Source of the DNA: Doryteuthis pealeii
Lineage: Eukaryota > Mollusca > Cephalopoda > Myopsida > Loliginidae
Assembly: GCA_023376005.1 (NCBI GenBank)
Contig: CM042151.1
Location: forward strand, 81,911,518-81,975,517
Length of the DNA: 64,000 bases
Direction of reading: 5' to 3'
Both the position numbers and the translations under genes were made by a program. The notes beneath the pieces were generated by a model that was not told the origin of the DNA, did no database searches, and saw nothing but the letters and a program-made list of their open reading frames with translations. Of the stretch, positions 49,620 to 61,676 are shown piece after piece. Position 1 is the first letter of the stretch, and each line of letters begins with the position of its first letter.

Positions 49620-50940
49620 GTATCTATTGTATTATTTTAAGTTATATTTTTGTATATTAAGAATATAGTTATAACACACATTTAATTAATTTTAATTTCC
49701 AGGTTTACAATATATAGTATATTCATTTGTTAAGCGATTGACGGTTTAAATATTACATGTTATATATTATATGTTCTTTGTTATTTCAGTTTAATACGAT
49801 TTGCCAATTAATAAAATATTTTTCTACCCCTTTCATTTGGGATGAATGACTTGATATTTTGAAAGTTCCGTTTTACTTTAGGATCGAAATGAAATTTTTA
49901 TTGTAGTTATCTCGGTGTTCGACTGTTTAAAATCCCATGTTATAATTCTTGTTAATTTCAGTTTGATACGTATAATCATTATATAAGTTTTTTGTTCTAC
50001 CGTGTATTTATTTGGAATTAATGACTTTATATCCTTAAAGATATTTTTATTTTGGGAATAACTTAAATGAAGTTCCGAAAGTTTTTTTTTTATTTTTAGG
50101 AAGAATTTCCGAGCTAAATTTCTTGAAATATTTCTTAACTGAACTAAATTATTTCATCGGTTTACCTTTCTGAAATCTACAAAATTTATTAAATTGTCAG
50201 TAGAACCGAGATAGAGTTTTGATAGTTCGACCATTGTTTAAATATTGAGTTAATTTAAAACTAATAAAATCATAATTAATACAAGATCAGTGACTAGCAA
50301 AACTAAACTAAAAGGATATTTACATGTTAAATGTAATCGATAATAAAATAATCTTTTCTCATTATTACACATCGACCATTGAAAATATATTATAATGAAT
50401 TTTATCCGTTTTTATTTTTTTTACTAATTAGCAACTAATTCTTTAATTGTATTTTTATAAAGCAAACTTATAATATGTCATAATCTATTTTCAAAACATT
50501 TTTTAAAACGTTTAGAATTCTACGTAATTATTTTTTTTTTGGGGGGGGGGGCTTTCATAAGGCTGTTAAAATTGACATTTCTAACGTAGTTTGTGTAGAA
50601 TTAACTTTTATGCGTTATACTTCGATTGGTTGGCTAAATACATTTATAAAATACTCTATAATAATTGAACCATCTGAATAATAAACGTGGCTTTTAAAAT
50701 GTCTGATTTATTTGAACTACCACACACACAAAGAATAAATAATAAATATGGTTGAGTTAGTTAAAACTAATAAAATCATTATTAATACCAGTAACACATG
50801 ATATATGACAAGCAACCATTAACTTTAAAAAAAGATATTTACACATTAAATATAATCGTAATAAAATAAAACTTTTTTCAACACATCGACCATTAGAAAC
50901 ATTACATAATATTTTGAGGCTGGGGGGGGGTGAATTTGTC
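49620..50940. other. AT-rich non-coding interval, right arm
   Basis: No gene. Inverted partner of 28.4-29.85 kb and 4.2-5.4 kb. Poly-T/poly-G run at about 50527-50550. Confidence 0.5.
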
Positions 50941-50944
50941 TTCA

Positions 50945-51290
50945 TAAACAACTGTTAAATTAACATTCATAATATATTCTATAGTAATAAATAATTAAAA
51001 TAATTAACAGCTGTTAAAATTAACATTCATATATATCTTTATAGTAAAAAATAATTAGAATAATTAACAGCTGTTAAAATAACATTCATTAATAATCTTT
51101 ATAGTAATAAAATAATAAAATAATTAACAGCTGTTAAAATTAACATTCATAATATATCTTTATAGTATAAAATAAAAATAATTAACAGCTGTTTAAATTA
51201 CAATTCATAATATATCTTTATAGTAATTTATATTAACACTGTTAAAATTAACATTCATATATATCTTTATAGAATAAATAATTAAAATAA
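50945..51290. repeat. Minisatellite, about 60-bp unit, about six copies
   Basis: Unit centred on TTAACAGCTGTTAAAATTAA then CATTCATAATATATCTTTAT and an AATAATTAAAATAA spacer. Each clean unit contains the perfect palindrome TTAACAGCTGTTAA with an internal CAGCTG E-box. Unit A at 4.23-4.30 kb has a single copy, so this is a local expansion. Confidence 0.85.
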
Positions 51291-51529
51291 TTCAAAAATT
51301 TTTGTTTTTGTAATAACTCTATTCGTTATAATTTGATTGGTAAGCTAAATAATATTATGAAATTTTGTACTTATTGAACAATCTGAAATATCGAAAGTTG
51401 CTTTTAAAATGTCGGATTTATTTCAATGACCCCCCCCCTCCACAAAAAGAAAAAGGCTTTTGAACTATATCAATGAAATTCGTTCATATAATACCTGATA
51501 GCTTTAATTTTCCCACACACTCTGACTCG

Positions 51530-52110
51530 TGTCCACTTCTTGGTTCGTTTTACGGCATTCACTGGTGGGAATTTTAATGCCGATAAAGTTTGAAATAAAT
51601 CAATTCTTAATGAATATATTAATTTCTTAATAAACACATTTTTCTATTTAACCATAGAAGGACCTAACAGATACTACCACTCCGTCAGGTGAAACTGGGA
51701 GAAGGTGATAAAAGGGTGCTCCACATTCCCCAGACCTCCAAACTGGAAACCACCATCAGATACTTTAATGTCATTCCCAGTGCACGAAGACCCTCAGCCA
51801 CCGGTCTAGCACACATATGATAAAAAGGGTTGGGGCTTCATAAGGGCAATATATTTGGGCAATCATATAGGTGCTAGGGCTTGACGTGACCAGCCTTTTG
51901 ATTAGAGAGGGCCAATCCGACTAGCCAAGTAAAGGCCTAAGTTGAGTGTTGCTGTCATGGACCGCTCAGTCACCTGGGTTCCTCTGCATCATTACACATC
52001 ACAGGTGGCCCCATTGGTGGAATCTTACCCTTCTGCAGAGGTTCAGTCGGTGTATTCTAACACCCCAGGTGACAGGAAGGCCACTTTTTGGTTGATTCAG
52101 CGAACTTCCT
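51530..52110. repeat. GC-richer conserved block upstream of exon a (copy 3)
   Basis: Inverted partner of 3380-3950 and 27.30-27.87 kb. Short open frames differ between copies. Possible promoter-proximal region of the ZNF3 unit, by position only. Confidence 0.5.
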
Positions 52111-52121
52111 TACCTTTACAG

Positions 52122-52170
52122 GTGTCTCTTTCTGGAAATGTCGGACAAACTTTTTATTAAAACTGTTCAG
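52122..52170 (+). other. Exon-like block a of the ZNF3 unit
   Basis: TTACCTTTACAG acceptor, a 49-nt block with ATGTCGGACAAACTTTTT, and CAG-GTAAATTG donor. The ATG frame reads MSDKLFIKTVQ in phase 0 and would join block b at 55533. Confidence 0.5.
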
Positions 52171-52179
52171 GTAAATTGT

Positions 52180-54625
52180 TCCTATGCAGCGATTCATACT
52201 AGAGAAATTCTATTTTTTTTAGTTACTTCGTCCTTGTGATATCATTATCTATCTCTTCTACTAAACAACTGGTAGAATCAAATGAATTTTTAATTCTTAA
52301 ATCTAATATCTTTTTTAGTTAAATAAATGTTATTCTATAGTGTTGAGGTTTCTACTTGACAGAAATTCTTCAAATTTTCTATAAGAACTTTACCACCCCC
52401 CCCAAAAACAAAAAAAAAACGATCAACTAAAGATTAGAAGATATTTTGATAAAAAGAAGGAAGTACATTTTTCTTGAGTGTAAAATATTTTAAAATATAT
52501 TTGTGGTTATTGAATTTGATCATCGTCACTAACCAAAACAATTGACTCGGTTCGGAACATTGATTATTTTTCATTAAAAAAATCAAAAGTTACTAAAATT
52601 TTAATTATAGAAATTTTTATATTTAACAGAATATTCCTCTTACAAAGAATCACCACAAACGATAATTTCAATTGACAAAGTGACTGAAGAAATATTATAC
52701 ATGGTAATAATTTTTATGACAGAAATAATTATTAAAAGATAATTTAGAATTAAATGAAAATTATGATAAATATTCTTTCAATAAAACTTTATTTGAAAAT
52801 TTTATCTAGTTTTAAATAATCAAGTACGGAAGACAAAAATTTTTAATTTCTTATAGTCTGGTGTATATCTTAGCAATTTTAAGAAAACGTATTCAATGAA
52901 GATCACGATGTCATTTGATATATCATTTGGGTCCACTTTCTTTAGTGTGCTAAATTATCATATACGTCACAGAGCACTAGATTAGGTTAGGTATTCCATG
53001 ATATAAAAGAAGAATGACAAGGGAATTCGGTATAAAACGTGTTTTATTGCATCATCGTCCTATAAGAAGTGGTGTGTGTAGTCCACAAAAATATTTTTCA
53101 ATGAAACTTTATAGAAGAATTTATTTAGTTTAAATAGTCAAACATTTTTGCGGAGTAAGACTCTTGTCTTAATTTTTACAGTCGGGTGTATATCTTAGCA
53201 ATTTTTAGAAAACTTATTAAATTGGAGGTGACGATATCATTTGATGTCTTCCTTGGGTTCTCCATTCTTTAGTGTGTCAAATTATCATATACATTACAAA
53301 GCAATAATGTTACTTTACTATTCTAGATTTAAAAAGAATGGTAAACAATAATAGTGCCCAAATGTTGTTTCATTTTCATTTAAAAACGAATTAAATTAAT
53401 TAAATTGATTATTTACGGTGAAATCTTTGTCGAAAAAGTAGTACCATAATGAGCATCATTAAAAAAAATAGAAAAATAACATACACATTATTAATACATT
53501 TTAAACTATTATTTTCGGTTCATTTTAATCAAATATATCGTAAACGGCCATGTTTTTATGTACCTCAAGTGTAAAAAAAATATTTAGGATTTTAAGTCTA
53601 ATACAGTTTCTTATTAAAATCAATAAAAAAACAATAAATACACCCAATTATAGAAGAATTATAAATTTTAATGAAATATCATTTTCTTTTTTATCTAAAC
53701 GCACAGAAAAAAAGACACTCTAAAATATATTGCGCATTTGTTTACAAAAAATGACTGGAAGAAATATCACGCAAATTTTCCTATGAAGGATCTATGTCGA
53801 TGAAAAATATCAGGGAATTATCTGATTTTAATAAAATTATCTATGTTGACTTATTAATCAACGAATTTATTAATTACTGAATCTGTTCAATCAAACTGAT
53901 TCAATGGAAAGAATTGAAATTCTTTAAAATAAATATTACCATTGCTGGCTACCATAGCAGAAATAATTAATCATACATAATCAATAGATTTAGAATATGA
54001 AACGCCTAATTTTAAGTTTCGAATTTCATATTTTTAGATTCTAAAAACAAATTTTTATTTAATAACTACGTTACTTTATTATTGCTATTTAATAATTTTT
54101 GTAGAAAATTATATTTGAAAATTTAAGCCTCTCTTTTAAACAGAACAAATATTGATGTATGGTTGTTTTTTTTTGTTTTTTTTTTTTTTTTTATTTCTTC
54201 TTGTAACGTTCAATAATTATCGAAAAGAGTAAAGAAAATCTCCCCAAATCTTTTTTTTTGTTTTTATCCTACATTTAATTTTCCGATTTTCAGTACTTAT
54301 TTTCATTCAGGATAGCTCCCTTAATTGTTTCATCTATTGACACCTTCAGTCTTTTGTCGTTTTATTTATATTGTAATTAGTGCAATTTGAATAACACCAC
54401 CGATATTTTGTATCCCAAAATTAAGTGGGGTGGTCAAAGTTAAGTTACCTGAAAAAAAAATCAGAAAGTTTTGAAATAAAATTACTTATGCATTGTAGAA
54501 TTCATTATTGATAAATCAACATTGAAATTTCTTAAAATAGGATAATACCCTGTTTTTTGTTATTTTTTTCAATCGAAGGGATTAAATAATTTTGTAAAAT
54601 ACGAGTTTACGTCATCTTCAGTAGT
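52180..54625. other. AT-rich non-coding interval, right arm
   Basis: No gene. Inverted partner of 24.32-26.10 and 26.50-27.24 kb. Poly-T tract at about 54165-54195. Confidence 0.55.
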
Positions 54626-54626
54626 G

Positions 54627-54629
<3 letters not shown>

Positions 54630-54662
<33 letters not shown>

Positions 54663-54903
54663 TAAAGTCGTCGGGGCGACCTAATGTTGGCATCAGCCAA
54701 TCAGTGAGGGAGTCTATCCCCTTTTCACTAGCACTAGACCAAGGAGATTGTTTTTGCATCTGATGTGGGAGCGTCACACCTACCATCAGCTCCTTACTTT
54801 ACCGCACATCCCTGTGCTACTCATAACGCTGAGTTGGGGAGGTATCGAACTAGGAACCTTGTGCTTTCTAGCCGAACGCTCTACCGACTGAGCTAACCCG
54901 GTC
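54630..54903 (-). mobile_element. tRNA-derived SINE, GGTTAGCTCAGTCGGTAGAG type, with (TA)n
   Basis: Minus-strand copy with intact box A and box B and an AAGTAAAGTCGTCGGGG end (reverse complement of the tail) next to TA repeats. Partner of 24045-24316. Confidence 0.9.
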
Positions 54904-54909
54904 ATCATA

Positions 54910-55530
54910 TAAGATCCATAAAAACTAATTGTATTCATTAGTTTAAATGAAAAAGTACAATTGGAATTTGTGTTAAGAAACTTTCAATTTTATCATTCTG
55001 GGTGGAAGGAGTTATCCATCAATTTTAAGTATGGATATATTTTTAGCTTGGTGGGAAACTAGTTGGATTCGAATGCCTCCCAAGTGTTTTGCGCTTTTTA
55101 TCTTTCACACAATTCTACAGAAAATAAATATTTTTCTTCAAATCACAAGAATAATTGAATAATTGAAATACTTCTTTCTTTAAGATTAAATCCACCATAA
55201 TGTTTTTGAAATAGAATATATCCCAGATAAAAATCTCGAAAGTTTTTTTAACTTCATGAAATATTCTAAACATAATGTCTATCAATATTCTTAAATCTTC
55301 TGAATATTTTCAAGTTGGGACGCTATAAAAATTACAAGTAAGGAATGAACTCGCGTACCCTAGTTTACAATGCATTTACACTTTTCATCAATTGCACGGA
55401 ATTCCATTTCGTAGTAGAATTTATTAAAATAATAAACGTAGGACTTTGATAAGATCTCGGAATATATCTTACTGCCCCCTACTATTTAGACATGTAATAT
55501 TCTATATATTATTTTACTTACATATATTTC
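54910..55530. other. ZNF3 upstream region
   Basis: No gene. Mirror of 23.41-24.04 kb. Confidence 0.5.
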
Positions 55531-55532
55531 AG

Positions 55533-55590
55533 AATTATATCAAATTGACCAATTCTCTAAAAATAATCATTAGTTGAGTTCAAAAAATAG
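55533..55590 (+). other. Exon-like block b of ZNF3
   Basis: A 58-nt plus-strand block between TATATTTCAG and GTGAGATC. Same length and same internal TGA position as the ZNF2 block; about 630 bp upstream of the terminal exon. Confidence 0.5.
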
Positions 55591-56062
55591 GTGAGATCTA
55601 TGTAATCTATTATTTGTATATATTTTAAGTTGTATTTTTCTTGTTTATATAAGAATATATGAATATAAATTCAATAACACACATAAAGTCTTTTATTGCA
55701 TGGTAATTTTACAAAATTGATGTTTCTCTTTCGTCGGGTGTATATTTTGTAATTTAAGAAAACGTATTCAACTGGCGGTCATACTATCATTTGATATATT
55801 CTTTAGCACTCGCATTCTTTACTGTGTATATTATCATGATTATTACAGAACATTAGCATTTCCTCATGCTAGCTTTTGAAAATCTTAAAAACAAAAAGAA
55901 ATTACAGATTCTTAATTACTTAACATACCTAAAAGTCTTCCATTTATATAGTGGTTGAGTTTTATGCAGATTTTTAAATTAAGAATGTATCACTTTGAAT
56001 TAAAACGAATAAAAATGATTCATACAAAAATAGGCTTAAACTTTCTAACAAACTAATACTCC

Positions 56063-56092
56063 CTAACCCTAACCCTAACACTAACCCCTAAT
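56063..56092. repeat. Short telomere-like CCCTAA stretch
   Basis: CCCTAACCCTAACCCTAACA then CTAACCCCTAA: about four units; mirror of 22847-22875. Confidence 0.8.
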
Positions 56093-56219
56093 TGTTGTGG
56101 CGTTTCAAATTCGGTAGAAAGACAATTTTGTTTAGGAACTGAAATCTTCATTTCTTCCCGAATAATTCGAAATAATATATTTATTTATCTTTTAATTTTA
56201 TTGTTTGTTTGATTGCAGA

Positions 56220-56563
56220 TTCATCACAGGATAAATATATCTCAGGTGTCGTTTACTGAAAAAGGATCTTGGATATTACATCTTGGAAAACTGTTTGCCG
56301 TTTCCTATCGTTATTGGATTGGCATCCGTGACGATTTATTGCAGGATGCACAACATTTAGTTGAATGCACAATACAGAATTATTATGTAGGCGAAAATAT
56401 TTTTAATCGACACTAGCTTACCGTTATTGGACATTTACAATACTGAAAAATTACAATTAAAAGACTGAATATACACAGGGGAAAATTATTCAAATTCGAT
56501 GAATGTGCTTGAATTTTAATTTAAAGAAATCTAAAAGTCCACATACGAGAAAATATAGGAGAT
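56220..56563 (+). other. ZNF3 terminal-exon 5' part
   Basis: TTGATTGCAG acceptor ends at 56219. The open frame (CTGKLFAV-region disturbed by indels, RDDLLQDAQHLVE intact) ends at 56416. Just before the finger ATG the vestige RNLKVHIRE preceded by FKFDECA and two stops is a decayed upstream finger, as in ZNF1. Confidence 0.5.
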
Positions 56564-58590
56564 ATGGCATGGGTATGCAGTAAATGTGACAAAGCTTTTG
56601 GATCCAAATCAAAGTTAAGAGTTCATATGTGCATACATAATGGAGAGAAACCCTTCAAATGTGATCAATGCCCCACAGCCTTTACACAATCTAGGAATTT
56701 GAATTTCATGAAAACACTCACAGAGAAGAGAGACCCTTCAAATGTGAACAATGTAACAAAGGCTTTAATAGTTCTAACCATTTAAAACGCCATGAACGCA
56801 CACACGCAGGAGAAAAGTCATTCAAATGTGATCAATGCCCCAGGGCTTTACAGGGTCTAGTGATTTAAAACGTCATAAACACATTCACACAGGAGAGAGA
56901 CCCTTAAATGTCTTACATGCCCCAAAGCTTTTGCACAGTCTGGCAGTTTAAAACGTCATGAACGCACTCACACAGGAGAGAGACCCTTTAAATGTCTTAC
57001 GTGTCACAAAACTTTTACAGAGTCTGGCAATTTAAAAGCTCATGAACGCACTCACACAGGAAGGAGACCCTTTAAATGTCTTACGTGCAACAAATCCTTT
57101 ACAAGTCTAACAGTTTAAAAGATATGAACGCACTCACACAGGAGAGAGACCCTTTAAATGTGGTACGTGTAACAAATCCTTTACGCTGTCTAACACGTTA
57201 AAGCTTCATGAACGCACTCACACAGGAGAGAGGCCCTTTAAATGTGTACGTGTAAAAAATCATTTACGCTGTCTAACACTTTAAAGATCATGAACGCATT
57301 CACACTGGAAAGAGACCCTTTAAATGTCTTACGTGTAACAAATCTTTTACACAGTCTATCCATTTAAAATATCATGAACGCATTCACACAGAGAGAGACC
57401 CTTCAAATGTCATACATGCACCAAAACCTTTATAACTTCTAGCCATTTAAATTATCATGAACGCACACATACAAACGCGAATAATAGTACTCCTCAAATA
57501 CAATGAATAGAATGTTTATCTAAGAATTCCCAACCAGAAAAATGTTTTCAGCCAAACACCTCGGCCAGTAATCCGAGCACAATTGAAGGTGAGCGGATAT
57601 CCATTCCGTAACCAATTTCCGATGTTTAATCAGATGACAGACCATCGAGATATTCGTCAACGCACAAATACAATACTGAGACCATTTAAATGTGATAGAT
57701 GCAACAAAGATTATGTAGAGGCTCACCATTTGAATATATATCCATGTACCATACATGATTTCCCATGATAAATATTCCAGACAGATATCTGAACACAATC
57801 GAATCGAATATTATAACACATTTCCGATGAATAATCAGATGACACACTCTCGAGAAATCCATTTGGAAGATGGGGCAAATCATTCAAAGCAACATCTTCC
57901 AATATTCAATCATCTAGATCTATACATCCTGAATAACCAATCAAAATGTTTCTAATTATCCAAACTTATCGACACGATTTTTATGTAATTAACAAAATAC
58001 ATTTTCACACCAGATTATTTCACGGAATATTCAGTCAACAATTTCACATCTGATATAAACGTACAAACACAAGGTGGCAAAAATATTGCAACGTTAATGA
58101 AAGGAAACACAAACCCTTTTCGTTTAATGCAGAAAATGGACAAAACTTGCACATGTCAATGCCTAACATAGGAATATCAATTCTGGACAGATCAATAGAA
58201 CATCCGCAACAAAGTGTAAGATTTCAGCTGGGAACATTCAAGAAAATTCTTTAATATCAAAGCATCCTAAAGTGAAGTAACCCAGATACGATAATAACTC
58301 CGTTACCATTAGAATTTTGATATGTCCTGTACGATACTTAATACACATAATTCTATTAGAACTATACACTAAAGAGAAATCTTTACCAGATGAAAGATCA
58401 ATACTTGATAACAGACATAAACTTACAAATACAAAACGTCAGACTCTTAGAAAATAATTACAGACAACGATTTACAGGTTCGTCGACATTGAATGAAGAA
58501 AGTTTTTTTTCTTCAAATGTTCCTCGAGGATTAGAAAAAAAAGTTCCATTTAAGATAAAGTATTGGAGGTAATTCCATGGATTGAACAAT
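56564..58590 (+). pseudogene. ZNF3: C2H2 zinc-finger gene, eleven fingers with full tail, frameshifted
   Basis: Plus-strand relative of ZNF2 with eleven finger blocks from 56564 to about 57470. Compared with ZNF2 it has an extra [17 protein letters not shown] finger (about 56990-57060) and a second CGTC/SNTLK-type finger (about 57240-57300). Single-base losses break the frame near 56703, 56844, 56903, 57103, 57122, 57243 and 57390. A degenerate finger (CDRCNKDYVEAHH) at about 57684-57760 and tail blocks (NAENGQNLHM, ISILDRSIEHP, VLEVIPWIEQS ending at about 58590) follow. At the position of the ZNF1 TAG this copy has CAG. If real, it is a decayed gene; if the indels are errors, it is a long, possibly working nuclear DNA-binding protein. 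ZNF2 is intact at several of these sites. Confidence 0.8.
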
Positions 58591-58599
58591 CATAAGGTT

Positions 58600-58870
58600 T
58601 TTGGGCAACATAAAGATCTATTCATCTAAATTATAGAAGTATTTCTATTGGAACATATCGAATAATCCAAACTATTGACAAAGTGATAAAACATAATTTC
58701 AATATGGTTTTTTTTATTTTCATTTTTCACCAAACTTAACATTTGTATTTTACCTTTTCATTATTTGTAGATATTTTCTTGATTTCTTTTTACTACCAAT
58801 CTATTTTAATTCTTTACCTTACAAACTTTTTATAAGTACTTTACCTTCTCATTATAGTTTCTATAATTTT
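58600..58870. other. ZNF3 downstream AT-rich sequence
   Basis: No gene. From about 58740 it matches the left arm again (ATTTGTATTTTACCTTTTCA); 58300-58740 has no partner on the left. Confidence 0.55.
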
Positions 58871-58874
58871 AGGG

Positions 58875-58990
58875 GTAGTTCCTGTGGCGTACTTGCTAAT
58901 GTGATGGACTGCAACAACGTAATAAGCGAATTCCAATTCCAGTCACGCTATTAGGTTCACTTTTGAACAAATACACTTGGAAAATGTTTA
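58875..58990 (+). mobile_element. tRNA-derived SINE, GTGGCTAA-type relative
   Basis: GGGGTAGTTCCTGTGGCGTA, TGATGGACTGCAACAACGTA, CCAATTCCAGTCACGCTATT. Partner of 20480-20645. Confidence 0.7.
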
Positions 58991-59325
58991 AAAGTTTTTT
59001 TTCCTTAAAATTCACTTAAAAGTCCATTTTATTCTTATAATCAATCTTAAATATATTTTAACATGAAATAATAGTAAATAAACATAGGATTGAAAAATAA
59101 GAAACAAATATGTTGAATAATAAAGGGTCTTCCTCGTGTGTAAAATGCTACCAGTGTAATATTGTCTATTTTATTCTGCTAACCAACCTTTCAGAATTAT
59201 ATCAACCTGATTTCATCATTCAAATAAATGAATAAATAAAAATTTGCAGAGTTTGCTTTTCATGTTTTACGTTATCCGAATAGGTAGACATGATGAATCA
59301 AATATAAGAATATGTGTGCATATAT

Positions 59326-60321
59326 AACCCGTCGGTCGCTACCGAGCTAAAGGGCTCACAGAATTTCCGAAATTGGCCGTCAAGATCGGATTTTCTGCAT
59401 CAACCAAGGATTGCAGGGTCTCTATATTTGCTGGAAGTCTAGCCGATGCCCACGCTGTGTTTAGATCTCAAACGACTAGAAATCTACTATAGAAACTGAT
59501 TTCCAAGGTTAACAGCGGCCTAGTGGTCATAAAAACAACGACTCTTTTTCTTCAAACTTAACAAAATTTATATTCAAATAACAAAAGAATACAAACAATT
59601 ATTTCTCAAGGCTTGTGGGAGTGATGGACCCGTAATCAAGGTGTTCTGTCGACTAAGTTATTCGAATAGGTTGGCTGAAGTCAGTTTATCTGTCGGCTAA
59701 CAGTATTTGCGTGTAATCTTCTCAGCTAGCCCGATCCGCTCAAGCAATCACAACTTCGTCTGCACTCCAGCCTAGTCTGGCTTCATCTGCTCTCAAACCA
59801 AAAACGTCTGAGTTAAATAATATTTCAATCGGAACAATTTTATTTCCGGCCGACATGAAGATATTAGGAATTTTTCTCTGCGCCTCCCACTCTGGCGGGG
59901 TAACCACCCCCTTCTAGTTCCAACCAGCCAATCGAATTCACTTCCGCCAAATCGACAGGGGTTTCAATTCTTCCGGCTACTTGAGTTGTTTTTAAAAATA
60001 CATTTGACTTTCTTTAATTTCGATTTTCAACAAGAGTTTATCTCCTTTCTTAAGTGGAAGGAAAACAATAAAAACGCCTTTCTCAAGGCCGAAGGCAACA
60101 CACAGTAAAAATCTTCCGCGGCCTTAAGTCTGATCCACACAAAGACTTGTCTACGACCGCCGCCGATTCTGGGAGTTCTCCTGACCTACTTGAGATCTCA
60201 CCTCCTGATATGGTCATTTCCGGATCGCCCATCTGTTTTGAATCTACGGTCGAGGTCACCCAGCGAATATAATTTCCGTTTTTTTTTCTTTCTTCTAATT
60301 TCAAACCTAAATCGGTCACAC
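59326..60321. mobile_element. 1-kb insertion present only in the right arm
   Basis: The left arm near 19810 reads straight across (GTATATGCACACATATTC), whereas here GTGTGCATATA and CACATATACTTAC are split by about 1 kb, with CATATA on both sides as a likely target-site duplication. Ends: TAACCCGTCGGTCGC and CCTAAATCGGTCACA, with short mutually related GACCG motifs. GC content is clearly higher than the flanks. A 115-codon minus-strand frame (60083-60430) overruns the right edge and shows no domain. A solo LTR or other non-autonomous element is my best guess. Confidence 0.65.
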
Positions 60322-60985
60322 ATATACTTACTAAGAAAATTGGAAAAACTATTTGACTGGAAGGAAGGATTTTGGAAATTCTAGCGGCGAGAGATTCCCA
60401 CCGGTTAGAAGTAATAATAAGACAAGTCAACTTGGAAATAAAAATCTTGCAAGTCCAAGGATTCCAAAAAGTACATTAAATTGGAGAGAAAGATAACAGA
60501 AGAAAAGACCATAAGAGGACATGATATAATATGGTTTAGGTAACCTTATCATTCAGCTATGAAAGGCAAAATTGGCAGAATCTTTTTTCAAATTAATTGA
60601 TAACCAGTTCATCCCAAACATTAAATTATACAAAATAATTAATAAAAAAGAAAATAGTAATTAATCAAAGTACTGTTACTCTGCTACGAGTTCCAGGAGT
60701 TTCAATTACAGGAGTAGACAGTAAATAGTGTACCAACCTTAAAACCACTTAGTGAATATTCTTTAGTTTGACTTGTCTTTATTTTCCTACCGAATATTAT
60801 GTGTTGGGTTGCTCTCTTTTAGGTAACCTAATTAATCCGAGTACTGGTACTCTGCTAAGAGTTTCAGCAGTCTCGATTGCAGGAGTATAAAAATAATATA
60901 GTACACCAGACAACTTTAAAACCCACTTAGAAGTATCCTAAACTAAAGAATATCATTATCATCATCAGGTCGTATTGACTCCAAT
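60322..60985. other. Non-coding interval with dispersed-repeat pieces
   Basis: CTACGAGTTCCAGGAGTTTC at about 60690 and CAGCAGTCTCGATTGCAGGA at about 60868. Mirror of 19.26-19.80 kb. No gene. Confidence 0.55.
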
Positions 60986-60989
60986 GACT

Positions 60990-61052
<63 letters not shown>

Positions 61053-61550
61053 GTCGTCTCTCTCTCTCTCTCTGTCTGTCTCTGTCTCTGTCTCTCTGTC
61101 TCTCTCTCTGAGAAGTATCCTAAACTAAAGATATTCCCTATCATCATTAGGTCGTATTGACTCCCATGACTAACTGTCTGTCTGTCTGTCTCTCTCTCAC
61201 TGTCTCTCTCTCTCACTGTATCTCACTCACTGTCTCTCTCTCTCACACTGTCTGTCTGTCTATCTCTCTTACTCAATGTGTCTGTCTGTCTCTCTCTCTC
61301 TTACTGTGTCTCTCTCACTCACTGTTTCTATCTCTCTCTCTTCTCTCTCTCTCCTCACTGTCTGTCTGTCTCTCACTTACTGTGTCTCTCTCACTCACTG
61401 TTTCTCTCTCTCTCTCACTCACTGTCCGTTGTCTGTCTGTCTCTCGCTTACTCTCTTCTCTCTCTCTCTCTCTCTCTCTCACACTCACTTCCGTCTGCTG
61501 TTTCTCTTTCTCTCTCTCTCACTCACTCACTGTCTGTCGTTCTGTCTCTG

Positions 61551-61628
<78 letters not shown>

Positions 61629-61631
61629 CGT
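60990..61631. repeat. Long (CT)n/(CTGT)n microsatellite block ending in (TA)n
   Basis: CT run 60990-61050, CTGT/CTCT mixtures 61060-61110 and 61165-61590, then TA to about 61625. The two halves are separated by a GTATCCTAAACTAAAGA/GGTCGTATTGACTCC spacer that also occurs at 60935-60985, so the block is internally duplicated. Confidence 0.95.
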
Positions 61632-61674
61632 TATCGCACTTAGTAGGTTTTCTGGACGGCACCACATAGCTCAG

Positions 61675-61676
<2 letters not shown>

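Noticed and set aside
50945..51290. CRISPR-like array of regularly spaced repeats
   Set aside because: The spacers are not unique; the entire 60-bp unit repeats, so it is a minisatellite in eukaryotic DNA.
51942..52160. 72-codon frame ending in LSGNVGQTFY
   Set aside because: Runs through an inferred intron-exon boundary; the frame is broken differently in the copies at 3.4 and 27.3 kb.
60083..60430. 115-codon frame inside the 1-kb insertion as a transposase or gag
   Set aside because: It overruns the insertion boundary and shows no catalytic or zinc-knuckle motif.
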